A stretch of DNA of 64,000 bases, taken from VRUE01 sp963714155. GTDB lineage: Bacteria; Actinomycetota; Thermoleophilia; Solirubrobacterales; 70-9. Positions 35,589 to 43,508 of this stretch are shown here, piece by piece. The first letter of the stretch is position 1, and the number at the start of each line of letters is the position of its first letter. The DNA is taken from assembly GCA_963714155.1 (NCBI GenBank), contig OY970236.1, positions 1,054,001 through 1,118,000 on the forward strand, written 5' to 3'. The notes under the pieces were generated by a model that made no database searches, was not told the DNA's origin, and was given only the letters and a program-made list of their open reading frames with translations. A program made the position numbers and the translations under genes.

Positions 35589-36458
35589 TCAGCCGCCGAG
35601 AACGCGGCGGCGGCGGAGCACGCGCTCGGAGAGGCCGAGAAGCTCGCCGAGTGATCGGAGCTGCTCGGGGCTGAGGTCTCCCCGCAGGGCGGCGTTGGCA
35701 AGCTCTCCGGCCTCATGGCGACGACTCTCGAGCGCCGCCAAGTCCTCCTCGTGGTCGGGATCGCTGAGTGCTCCCTTCAGCTCGACCAGGAGCGCCTCCA
35801 GGCCCACCCGCAGTTGCAGCGCGGCCTCGCGCTCGCGCTTGCCATCGAGGTCGGCGCGGGCGCGGAGGAGAAGGGTCTCGCAGGCGTCCAGTTGCTCGCG
35901 GCCGCCAAGCACCGCTGCCAGCCGCTGCTGGGGTCGCAGCTCTTCATCGCGCTGGCGACGGCGTGAGATCGGACCGAGGCCGGGGTCCACCTGGTGCGCA
36001 GCGCTGTAGGCACCGTCGGCCAGGGCCTCGCCGTTGCCGTAACCGATCCGAATTGCGACTGCTCGCGCTGGCGTCACGGTTTGGGGGTATGGGTCGCCGC
36101 TGGCGACGGCCTGGACGTGCAGGGTCCGGTTGAGCTCGGCGATTCCCTGCTCGACCAGTTGATCGATCGTCCCCTCGTCGGCGCCGCTCCCCTGCAGCCA
36201 GGCAGCGGCGCCCTGCTCGTCGTCGAACTCGTTGAAGGCGAGGACAACCGTTGCCCGCGCGACCGGTAGCTCGGGTGGCGGCTCTCCGACCTCGGCGTCG
36301 CGCGGCCGCCGCCGCCGTCGCCGAGCCGGGGGCGCTGCGCCGAGTGTCTCGACGACCAGCACCTGCTCGCGCTCCCCGTCGCGCAACAGGTAGCGACCAT
36401 CGGCCACGGCTAGTGCACCGGCGAGGTCGAACTGGATGAATCCGAAGAGGCGGGTCAA
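35589..36458 (-). CDS. Hypothetical protein, N-terminal fold unknown, C-terminal coiled helical region
   Basis: The protein of about 289 residues is taken from TTG 36458; the frame is open further upstream but that would overlap the next gene's end. It starts LTRLFGFIQFDLAGALAVADGRYLL, followed by an Arg-rich patch (ARRRRRR), a central alpha/beta part (VVLAFNEFDDEQGAAAWLQG) and a C-terminal helical region ending SERVLRRRRVLGG. I do not recognise the family. The stretch with RISRRR and LAAVLGGREQL suggests an extended helical arm. It lies 22 bp downstream of the wall-hydrolase gene on the minus strand. Confidence 0.5.
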   Translation of the reverse strand: MTRLFGFIQFDLAGALAVADGRYLLRDGEREQVLVVETLGAAPPARRRRRRPRDAEVGEPPPELPVARATVVLAFNEFDDEQGAAAWLQGSGADEGTIDQLVEQGIAELNRTLHVQAVASGDPYPQTVTPARAVAIRIGYGNGEALADGAYSAAHQVDPGLGPISRRRQRDEELRPQQRLAAVLGGREQLDACETLLLRARADLDGKREREAALQLRVGLEALLVELKGALSDPDHEEDLAALESRRHEAGELANAALRGDLSPEQLRSLGELLGLSERVLRRRRVLGG

Positions 36459-36480
36459 AGACCCAATTCTGCTCGCTGGC

Positions 36481-38787
36481 TCAGTCGCCGGCGCTTGGCT
36501 GGTGACCGGCGCCGTCCTTGCCCTGGTTGTCGGGCAGCGAGTACGGCGATGGCGTTGGCGACACCCGGGGATTGTCGATCTCACCAAGGCGGTTGGTCAG
36601 CCGCTGCCACTGATCTGGTTTGAGCAGCGCGTTGAACTGTTGGTCGAACGGGCCGCTGAGCGGGTGGTAGCCGACGTGCACGTGGTCGTAGTGGTCGGCC
36701 AGGGCGAAGCTGGTTTCACCGGGCAGGTCCTCGAGCGAGATCACCTGGTGAGGGTGCATCGTGCCCTGCAGCTGCAGCACCGTGCGGATCAGCTCATCGG
36801 TGAGCGTGCCGGGGCCCTGGTGACCGGTCACCGGAACCCCATTGATGACCGGGATGTCGACCGCGTCGCCGGTCGAGTGCTCGGAGACGTAGCCGGAGGC
36901 ACTCATGATGCTGTGGCCGCACCTGAGCGAGGTGACCGTCAGTTTGTAGCCCTTCGAGACCAGGTACTCGAGCATCGCCAGCACACGCCGGTCGATCTGG
37001 CCCGTAGCAATGTCTTCGCGGCCGCATTCGTAGATTTCGAGCGATTGATCGGCGAGTACCCGCTTCTGCAGCTCCTCCTTGGAGAGCAGCAGGACGCCGG
37101 CGCCGCTGAGGTCCTGGGCGAGCGGGTTCTTGCCGTTAGCCCGGTAGATCGCCGTCGCCTCGAGCAGCTTCCAGCCATCGAGGATCGGCTTCGGATCGAT
37201 CTCGGGCGCCCCGCGGCCGGCGGGTCGGATCGAGAAGTTGACGTGGGGGTCGACCCCGTCTTCGGAAGAGCCGATTCGAGCCAGCACGGTGCCAGCTATA
37301 ACCTTCGACCCGACCCTTAGGGTTCCGTCTTCGACCGTGGTCGGGCTGTCGACTTCCGGCGCTTCGTCGTCTTCGGCGGCCTTTGCTCGCGCCGGCAGCG
37401 CCCGCAGCCTGGGGCGCAGGTTCTCGCTGTCAACCGGCAGGCGCCGCTCCTTGCCGGTCGGCATCACGACCGAGCGGTGATCGCGCACGATCTGGCCGAG
37501 CTCGGCGTAGGTGTAGCGGTTGCCGTAGGCGTCTTGCAGGACGACGTACTTGCCGAGCCGGGGGGTACTGCCGAGCTTCTCGATCACCCCGTCGTTGACG
37601 GCAACGACGGGGGCATCCTCACTGGCGAAGATGTTGATTCCGCGCCGAGTGGGCGAGGAGGCGATCACTTTTGATGCGTCGCCGTATGCCTCTTCGGCGC
37701 CGGGTGCCGAACGCTTCAGCGCCTCGCGGGCGGAGAGATCGTCGGCGTAGCTGGCGTCGGCGGCAACCGGGAAGTGGGCGCCCTCGGTGAGGCCGGTCAG
37801 CGAGCCGACCAGGTCAGACGGCAGCTTGCCGTAAGCGCGGGCGTAGCCGAGCACCTCCTGCACGTACCAATCGGCGTGGTTGTAGGAGTAGATCGCGTTG
37901 TAGAGGTCGCCCGAGCCGCCGCCCAGCTTCAAGTAGTGGGCAGCGGAGCAAATCGCGTCGACCGGGTTGTAGGGGTCCTTCTTGCCGTCTCCGTTGGCGT
38001 CGAGGCCAAACGCTTCCCAGCTGGAGGGCAGGAACTGCATCCAGCCGATTGCGCCGGCGCTGGAGGGCCCCATGTTGGTGCCGAAGCCCGACTCGATCTT
38101 GTTGATCGAGGCAAGGACCTCCCAGGGGATTCCGTACTCGGTGCCGCAGGCCTGGTAGATCGGCAGCAGGAAGGGCGGGATCTCGAAGGAGTCGATGACG
38201 AAGTTGGGAACCCCGATCGGCGCCGGGCCAAAGGGGGCAATCGTCGTCGTCGGGTTTGCTTCGGTCGGGGTTCCGCCGCTGGAGTACTGCGAGCCGCCGC
38301 TGCTCGAGTCGGTGTGCAGCTGCACCCCGCCGGTGGCGCTTGGCGCCGTTGTGCCGGCGCCGGAGTTGTCGCCGCCACCGCTGACGTCACCGAGGCTCTC
38401 GTTGCGGTGGGCGCTCTCATTGCCGGAGCCGATCGTTGCGCCGGACTCAAAACCGCCATCTTGCTTCGGCGCCGGTTGCTGGGCCGGAGCTGTTGGGGCT
38501 TCGACGCTGTTGTTGGGAGTGGGAGCGGCGCCGGCTGGTGCGGTCGTCGCCTCGCTTTCATCGGCGGACGATTCGCAGTCGGGATCTTCCTTGTCGACTA
38601 GGCCGTCGCCGTCGTCATCGACTTCGTTGGAGCAGGCAGTCGGCTGCGCCAGCGGAGTGGTCGAGAGCGGGGTCGTCGTTTCGCCCGCCGTGGTCGAGAC
38701 TTCTTCCGCCCCGGCGAAGCCGACTCCGAGCGCCGTGACGACGCCAAAGCTGGCCAGAGCGATGATCAGTGCAAGCTTGTTTCTCAT
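36481..38787 (-). CDS. Secreted wall hydrolase: SLT transglycosylase + LytM-like + M15-like domains
   Basis: The 768-residue protein has a signal segment (residues 4-27) and an acidic Ca-type motif DGDGLVDKEDPDC. A low-complexity Ser/Thr/Pro/Gly linker runs to about 200. A transglycosylase domain (210-320) follows with the catalytic Glu232 in INKIESGFG and WMQFLPSSWEAFG. A LytM/M23-like segment (about 385-540) has VVAVNDG and PHVNFSIRP but no obvious full metal set. A C-terminal M15-type region has EHSTGDAVDI (residues 636-645) and DHYDHVHVGY (698-707), HxxGxAxD and HxH ligands. ATG 38787 precedes a proper signal peptide. It probably cleaves glycan and peptide bonds of peptidoglycan. Confidence 0.85.
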   Translation of the reverse strand: MRNKLALIIALASFGVVTALGVGFAGAEEVSTTAGETTTPLSTTPLAQPTACSNEVDDDGDGLVDKEDPDCESSADESEATTAPAGAAPTPNNSVEAPTAPAQQPAPKQDGGFESGATIGSGNESAHRNESLGDVSGGGDNSGAGTTAPSATGGVQLHTDSSSGGSQYSSGGTPTEANPTTTIAPFGPAPIGVPNFVIDSFEIPPFLLPIYQACGTEYGIPWEVLASINKIESGFGTNMGPSSAGAIGWMQFLPSSWEAFGLDANGDGKKDPYNPVDAICSAAHYLKLGGGSGDLYNAIYSYNHADWYVQEVLGYARAYGKLPSDLVGSLTGLTEGAHFPVAADASYADDLSAREALKRSAPGAEEAYGDASKVIASSPTRRGINIFASEDAPVVAVNDGVIEKLGSTPRLGKYVVLQDAYGNRYTYAELGQIVRDHRSVVMPTGKERRLPVDSENLRPRLRALPARAKAAEDDEAPEVDSPTTVEDGTLRVGSKVIAGTVLARIGSSEDGVDPHVNFSIRPAGRGAPEIDPKPILDGWKLLEATAIYRANGKNPLAQDLSGAGVLLLSKEELQKRVLADQSLEIYECGREDIATGQIDRRVLAMLEYLVSKGYKLTVTSLRCGHSIMSASGYVSEHSTGDAVDIPVINGVPVTGHQGPGTLTDELIRTVLQLQGTMHPHQVISLEDLPGETSFALADHYDHVHVGYHPLSGPFDQQFNALLKPDQWQRLTNRLGEIDNPRVSPTPSPYSLPDNQGKDGAGHQPSAGD

Positions 38788-39009
38788 ATGACGGCGCACC
38801 CATTCCCGCTGGCACGGATCGTGCAGCCCACGTCCGCCTTCTCCCTGCGCACCAGGCTCGCCCAAGCTACTGGCTTGCCCAGGGGTGTGCAACGGCCCGC
38901 TGCTGCCCCCAACAAGCCCTTAATCAAGGTCTCTCTCATGCTGACCGCGCAGGAGGATTCCAGGCGAGCCGGATGCGCCGGTTAAGCTGATGTCGATGAG
39001 GCGCTCAAA

Positions 39010-39348
39010 TTGACGACGAACGCGGACTACGACGACCAGGAGGGCCTGCGCGCACGCAGCGAGCAGGCGATCGGCGAGTTCGCCCAGGCCCTGCTCGACA
39101 GCCAGGTGCTCGAGAACGCTGTCGCGGCCGCTTTTGGCGCCCGCGAGAAGGCGCTCGACGCCCAGCACGCGGCGATGAGCGCCCTCAACTTGCCCTCGGC
39201 CGGTGACCTCGAACGCTTGGAGCGGCGGGTCCGCTCCCTTTCGCAGCGCCTTGAAGAGGTCGAGGATCAGATCGATCGGGTCTCGCGCGATCTCGGCGAT
39301 ATCCGCCGCCGACTCGTCGCCCGCGAGCGCGCCGAGGACGAGGTCTAA
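39010..39348 (+). CDS. Coiled-coil protein, unknown function
   Basis: The 112-residue protein is predicted all-helical. Residues 60-112 (LERLERRVRSLSQRLEEVEDQID and VSRDLGDIRRRLVARER) form a heptad-patterned coiled coil. The earlier half is Ala-rich (VAAAFGAREKALDAQHAAM). TTG 39010 is the first usable start: in-frame TAA lies at 38983, and no ATG or GTG intervenes. It recalls phasin- or PhaR-like coiled-coil proteins but without proof. It is convergent with the nucleoside phosphorylase-like gene. Confidence 0.55.
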   Translation: MTTNADYDDQEGLRARSEQAIGEFAQALLDSQVLENAVAAAFGAREKALDAQHAAMSALNLPSAGDLERLERRVRSLSQRLEEVEDQIDRVSRDLGDIRRRLVARERAEDEV

Positions 39349-39357
39349 CCCTCGACT

Positions 39358-40032
39358 TCAGCCTGAGAGTGCGGCAGATGCAGCCCTGCCGGCCAGTCTC
39401 TCCCGCTGCTCCAGATCCGCCTTCTCCAAGTGACCGCCGGGGTCTCGCTCACTGACAATCAGGAGCACGGCGAGTTCGATCTTCAGTGCGGTGGCCCGCG
39501 CCAGCAGCGGAGCCGTCTGCATGTCGGCCGCGATCGCCTCGCTGGCGTTCGCCGAAGGCGCGGGCGGGTGGGTGTCCAAGCTGGCGACGACGGCGTCCTG
39601 GCAGTCGCTGTCCAGCGCGGCGGCGAGGCACGCGGTCAGTGTCGGGTCGGGCGCAAGCGAGGCACCGGCCGTGACACCGAGCGAGGTCGCGCTGGCGCCA
39701 ACGGCGATCGCCTCGCGGACGAGCAGCAAGTCGCCGAGCGATCCACTCGGGTCAAGTCCGAAGCAGGTTCCCACTCGCACTGCCCGCCTTACCCCCAGCT
39801 CGGCCAGGTCATCCAGCACCAGGGCGGCGCTGGGGCCACCCATCCCGGTTGACTGAATCGTCAGCGGCGGCCCGTCCGGGGTCCGCCCGAAGTAGCCCCA
39901 GAGACCACGGGCGTGATTGCTCATCTTCGGTTGCTCCAGCAGCTCCTGCGCCAGCAGCAGGGCCCGCCCCGGATCGCCGACGAGGATGGCGTCGGGCGCG
40001 ATTTCAGCGGTTGGGCGAAGCCGCCTGGGCAT
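39358..40032 (-). CDS. Nucleoside phosphorylase-like protein
   Basis: The 224-residue protein has the PNP/UDP phosphorylase fold pattern. VGDPGRALLLAQEL supplies the phosphate-loop GDPGR. NHARGLWGYFGR, STGMGGPSAALVLDDLAELG and RVGTCFGLDPS follow. In place of the usual ribose-binding M-E-A motif, the segment ADMQTAPLLARATA is seen. It is shorter than typical uridine phosphorylase (about 250), so part of the C-terminal cap is trimmed. It may act on a nucleoside or 5'-methylthioadenosine. A plus-strand coiled-coil gene converges with it at 39348-39358. Confidence 0.75.
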   Translation of the reverse strand: MPRRLRPTAEIAPDAILVGDPGRALLLAQELLEQPKMSNHARGLWGYFGRTPDGPPLTIQSTGMGGPSAALVLDDLAELGVRRAVRVGTCFGLDPSGSLGDLLLVREAIAVGASATSLGVTAGASLAPDPTLTACLAAALDSDCQDAVVASLDTHPPAPSANASEAIAADMQTAPLLARATALKIELAVLLIVSERDPGGHLEKADLEQRERLAGRAASAALSG

Positions 40033-40217
40033 GGCGGCGGACCCTAGCCGCCCCGGGTCTCGGGGAGGCGACGCCCAGCGATTCCACTCGCGAGAAAAGC
40101 CCCCCGCGCATTTTCGCCATCTGTCTAAACACAGCTCTCAAGCCCGTCCATACCTTGGCTAGCAGTCCAAATGCGACCGCCGGGGCGTGTCCCCCGCGGG
40201 CAAGGAGGGAGCATCCG

Positions 40218-41726
40218 ATGAGAAAGAAGGTGGGCCTCGCCGCGGTTCTGACGGCGATCGTAGCCCTGGTGGCCATGGCGCTGCCGGCGCTTGCGTCGGC
40301 AGCGAGCCTGACTGAAGTGGCCGGGACCGTCGAAGAAAAGGCAAGCGAGCTGGACATGGTCTGGGTCGCTGTCGCGACCGTTCTGGTCTTCCTGATGCAG
40401 GCCGGGTTCATGTTCCTCGAGGTTGGCTTCTCGCGGCAGAAGAACGCGGGAACCGGCGTCGCCAAGATCTTCGTCAACCTGGCGCTCTGCACGATCGCCT
40501 GGTGGGCAGTTGGCTACGGGATCGCAGAAGGTGGTGGTAACGACTTCTTCGGCACCAGCGGCTTCTTCTTCCACTTCAACCAGACGATCGGTCAGGGTGA
40601 AGAAGCGTTCAATGTTGCTGGGCCCGACGCGATGTTGATGCTCTACGGGCTTGCCTTCTGCGCCGTCTCGCTGGCGATTGTCTGGGGCACGACCCTGGAG
40701 CGGATCAAGTTCGGCGCCTACGTCGTCTACGCGATCGTCTTCGGTGCGATCGTCTACCCGCTGGTCGCGCACGCGGTCTGGGGTGGCGGCCTGCTCTCCG
40801 ACATCGGCGGTAAGCCGGTGATGGACTTCGCCGGCTCCTCGGTCGTCCATCTGACCGGAGCAACGGGCGCCCTCGCGGCACTGCTGCTGCTCGGCGCGCG
40901 TCGCGGCAAGTACGACGCCAACGGCAACCCCCGGGTAATCCCCGGGCACTCGATGCCACTTGTCGGCCTCGGCGTGATCATCCTCTGGATCGGTTGGTTC
41001 GGTTTCAACGGCGGTTCGACCTTTGAAACCAGCGCCTCCTTCTTCGGCGAGGTGATGCTGAACACGCAGCTGGCTGCTGCTGCTGGTGTGATCGGCGCCT
41101 CCCTGGCTGCCTATTTCAAGAGCCGCACACTGGACGTCGGCATGGCGGGCAACGGTGCGATCGCCGGTCTGGTCGGGATCACCGCCCCGTCCGGCTTCGT
41201 CGAGTACTGGGCAGCGCCGGTCATCGGCTTCATCGCCGGCCTGATCGTCGTCTACGCGGTCCTGGCAATCGACAAGCTCCTCGATGATCCGGTCGGTGCG
41301 CTCTCGGCGCACGGCTTGGCCGGCATCTGGGGGACGCTCTCGGTCGGCATCTTCGGCTCGGCGCGGCTTGTCAGCGAAGGCGCTGCACCGGGGGTCTGGT
41401 ACTCAGTCTTCGGGGACGTGCCGTTCAGCCAGTCGCTGGGACAGCTCGGGGTGCAGGGCTTGGCGGTCCTGTTCACCTTCGTGGTCGTCTTCGCGATCTC
41501 GATCGTCACCTTCAAGTTGATCAAGTCGACTATCGGTCTCCGCGTCTCCGAAGAGGAGGAGGAAGCCGGCCTCGACATCAGCTCGCACGGCATGTACGGG
41601 TACCCGGAGCAGTTCATTCCACAGCCGGAGTACTCGACGGGCCTGCCGGGAACGATGGGCGCGGGCGCGGGGGTTTCGACGCCCGCTCCAGCCCCGGCAC
41701 AAATGACAGCCAACGACACGCTATAG
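40218..41726 (+). CDS. amtB: Ammonium transporter AmtB
   Basis: The 502-residue membrane channel has a cleavable signal (to about residue 29) before eleven or more helices. Typical segments are MQAGFMFLEVGFSR, the pore TGATGALAALLLLGARRGKYD, GHSMPLVGLGVIILWIGWFGFNGGS and the twin-His region AHGLAGIWGTLSVGIFG. It conducts ammonia into the cytoplasm. AAGGAGGG lies just upstream of ATG 40218. The PII gene follows after 13 bp, the classic amtB-glnK arrangement, so PII likely gates this channel. The 185-bp region in front shows no recognisable riboswitch. Confidence 0.96.
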   Translation: MRKKVGLAAVLTAIVALVAMALPALASAASLTEVAGTVEEKASELDMVWVAVATVLVFLMQAGFMFLEVGFSRQKNAGTGVAKIFVNLALCTIAWWAVGYGIAEGGGNDFFGTSGFFFHFNQTIGQGEEAFNVAGPDAMLMLYGLAFCAVSLAIVWGTTLERIKFGAYVVYAIVFGAIVYPLVAHAVWGGGLLSDIGGKPVMDFAGSSVVHLTGATGALAALLLLGARRGKYDANGNPRVIPGHSMPLVGLGVIILWIGWFGFNGGSTFETSASFFGEVMLNTQLAAAAGVIGASLAAYFKSRTLDVGMAGNGAIAGLVGITAPSGFVEYWAAPVIGFIAGLIVVYAVLAIDKLLDDPVGALSAHGLAGIWGTLSVGIFGSARLVSEGAAPGVWYSVFGDVPFSQSLGQLGVQGLAVLFTFVVVFAISIVTFKLIKSTIGLRVSEEEEEAGLDISSHGMYGYPEQFIPQPEYSTGLPGTMGAGAGVSTPAPAPAQMTANDTL

Positions 41727-41739
41727 GAGGGTTGAGCGC

Positions 41740-42108
41740 ATGAAAAAGATAGAGGCGTTCATCCGCCACGAGGCGTTCGAGCCGATCAGGACCGAGCTGC
41801 TCGAGAAGGGATTTCCTTCCCTCTCGATCGTCGAGGCCAAGGGCTCGGGTCGCCAGAAGGGGGTCGTCGAGCATTACCGCGGCTCGACCCTCACCGTCAA
41901 CGTCCGGCCGAAGCTGAAGCTGGAGGTCGTAGTCGAGGACAAGGACAAGGGCTTGGTCGTGGAGACGATCCTCCGCCACGCTCGCACCGGCGAGGTCGGC
42001 GACGGCAAGATCTTCGTCCTACCGGTTGAGGAGGCAATTCGCATCCGCACCGGCGAGGGCGGGGAGCCGGTGCTCCAAGCTCATGAGGAGTCGGAGCTTC
42101 CGGCCTAA
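41740..42108 (+). CDS. glnB: PII-like nitrogen regulatory protein lacking Tyr51
   Basis: The 122-residue PII trimer subunit binds ATP/ADP and 2-oxoglutarate and gates AmtB. Conserved residues are present: GRQKG with Q39, YRG, PK near residue 58 and the C-terminal GKIFVLPVEEAIRIRTGE. The T-loop reads EHYRGSTLTVNV, with L51 at the position of the modified tyrosine, so it cannot be uridylylated or adenylylated there. It follows amtB and is followed 12 bp later by a long perfect hairpin element. Confidence 0.92.
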   Translation: MKKIEAFIRHEAFEPIRTELLEKGFPSLSIVEAKGSGRQKGVVEHYRGSTLTVNVRPKLKLEVVVEDKDKGLVVETILRHARTGEVGDGKIFVLPVEEAIRIRTGEGGEPVLQAHEESELPA

Positions 42109-42120
42109 GCCCCAGCGCAA

Positions 42121-42223
42121 GAGGAACCAGACACCCCTCCCCGGAGGCCGTCGCGCAGCAGATCGTTTGTTGCGATTCGTGATCTATTCACGTGAGCCTC
42201 CGGGGAGGGGTGTCTGGTTCCTC
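42121..42223. repeat. Hairpin element A (28-bp perfect arms, 51-nt core family)
   Basis: A perfect 28-bp inverted repeat at 42121-42148 and 42196-42223 (GAGGAACCAGACACCCCTCC and onward, reverse complement on the right) encloses a 47-nt loop. Counted with the same arm edges as elements B and C, the central 51 nt is homologous to theirs; GCCGTCGCGCAGCAG opens it and GTGAGC closes it. The element lies 12 bp after the glnB stop and 26 bp before the cyclase GTG. No T-run follows, so it is not a standard terminator. Confidence 0.85.
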
Positions 42224-42249
42224 CTCTGCAGCGGTTAGCCTCGGACGCC

Positions 42250-43434
42250 GTGACGGACGAGCGGATCTCGCTAAGTGAGGCTTCGCGGCGGGCTGGTGTT
42301 TCGCCAGCGACGTTGAAACGCTGGGCGGAGGAAAAGGTGCTGCCGGTGCGCAGGGGCCGCTGGACCGCCGCGGCGGCGGCTCAGGCCCGGGTGGTTGCGC
42401 GGATGCGGGAGCGCGGTCACTCGCTGGAGGACCTCAAGCGGGCGGGGCGCGAGGGGCGCCTCGCCTTCGGCTTCACCGAGGACCTCTTTCCCAAGCCGGA
42501 GGAGCAGACTACGGTCGCGGAAGTCGCCCGCGAGACCGGGCTCGAGCCGGAGCTGGTCGAGCGCATTCTGGTCATCCTCGGCACCCCGCTGGAGAGCCAG
42601 CGCTTGCTCGACCCGCATGACGTGCAGGCACTGCGCCACTGCGCCCGGGTGCTGGCCGCCGGCTTCCCGCTTGTCGCCTTCCTTCAGCTGGTGCGGGTCT
42701 ACGTCCAGTCGCTGCGCCGGATCGCCGACGCCGAGGTGCGTCTCTTCCATCTCTACGTGCACGAACCGCTGATCCGAGACGCCGTTCCGGAGCTGGAGAT
42801 GGCCGAGGAGATGGGCGAGCTGGCCGGTGACATCCTCCCCCTGGCAGCGCCGCTGACCGAGTACCTTCACACCCGCTACCTCCGCTTCTTCCTCGAGCAG
42901 GACGTCGTCGGCCACATGGAGAGCGACCTGGGGATGGCGGCATCGCAGGTGCACCACGTCCCGGTCACCCTCTGCTTCATCGACCTCACCGGCTTCACTC
43001 GTTACACCGAGGAGGAAGGTGACATGGAGGCGCTCGACGTGATCGAGAACTTCGTCGAAACGGTTGAGGCGACGCTGCCGCCCGAGGCCACGATCGTCAA
43101 GACGATCGGCGACGAGGTGATGGTCGTCTCGCCCGACCCGGCCTCGCTCACCGAGTGGGCGGTCGGTCTGATGGGCCGCTTCTCCCAGCGCCCGCAGCCC
43201 CGGGTCGGCATTCACTACGCGCAGGCGGTCTACCGCGACGGCGACTACTTCGGCACCCACGTCAATCTCGCCCACCGAGTTGTCAACCGGGCGCAGGCGG
43301 GCGAGGTGCTGGTGACCGACCGCGTCGGCGAAACGCTGCGCGAACGGGGCCTCAGCTGCGCCCCGATCGGCGAGGTGACCCTCAGGGGCTTCCCCGAGCC
43401 AACCCCGCTCTTCGTGGTCCGGGCCGCGGACTGA
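42250..43434 (+). CDS. Class III nucleotidyl cyclase with N-terminal HTH regulatory domains
   Basis: The 394-residue protein begins with a MerR-type HTH (ISLSEASRRAGVSPATLKRWAEEKVLPVRRGRWT) and a second HTH-like segment (TTVAEVARETGLEPELVERILVILG). A helical linker follows and then a class III adenylate/guanylate cyclase domain: FIDLTGFTRYTEEEGD (metal Asp), KTIGDEVMVVS (second metal Asp and substrate Lys) and YFGTHVNLAHRVVNRAQ (transition-state Asn and Arg). All catalytic residues are present, so cAMP synthesis is likely. A GTG start is used. The gene sits between hairpin A and hairpin D. Confidence 0.9.
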   Translation: MTDERISLSEASRRAGVSPATLKRWAEEKVLPVRRGRWTAAAAAQARVVARMRERGHSLEDLKRAGREGRLAFGFTEDLFPKPEEQTTVAEVARETGLEPELVERILVILGTPLESQRLLDPHDVQALRHCARVLAAGFPLVAFLQLVRVYVQSLRRIADAEVRLFHLYVHEPLIRDAVPELEMAEEMGELAGDILPLAAPLTEYLHTRYLRFFLEQDVVGHMESDLGMAASQVHHVPVTLCFIDLTGFTRYTEEEGDMEALDVIENFVETVEATLPPEATIVKTIGDEVMVVSPDPASLTEWAVGLMGRFSQRPQPRVGIHYAQAVYRDGDYFGTHVNLAHRVVNRAQAGEVLVTDRVGETLRERGLSCAPIGEVTLRGFPEPTPLFVVRAAD

Positions 43435-43436
43435 GC

Positions 43437-43483
43437 TTCCGGTGCGCTTTATGTGGCCGTGGACCACATAAAGCGCACCGGAA
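43437..43483. repeat. Perfect 20-bp inverted repeat with 7-nt loop (hairpin D)
   Basis: TTCCGGTGCGCTTTATGTGG (43437-43456) and its exact reverse complement (43464-43483) enclose CCGTGGA. It begins 2 bp after the cyclase stop and ends 25 bp before tilS. No T-run is present. It may be a REP-type palindrome or a processing/pausing structure. Confidence 0.8.
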
Positions 43484-43508
43484 CAGGGCTCGCGCGACAC
43501 TTAAAGGC

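Noticed and set aside
36481..38892. Longer start for the wall hydrolase at 38892
   Set aside because: The 35 extra residues are not signal-like; the ATG at 38787 is followed by a proper signal peptide.
38788..39009. Possible gene or RNA in the 222-bp gap between the wall hydrolase and the coiled-coil gene
   Set aside because: No open frame with a start and plausible composition, no hairpin and no riboswitch core; I see nothing supportable there.
40033..40217. Riboswitch or GlnR box upstream of amtB
   Set aside because: No conserved riboswitch core and no GTNAC-N6-GTNAC pair are seen.
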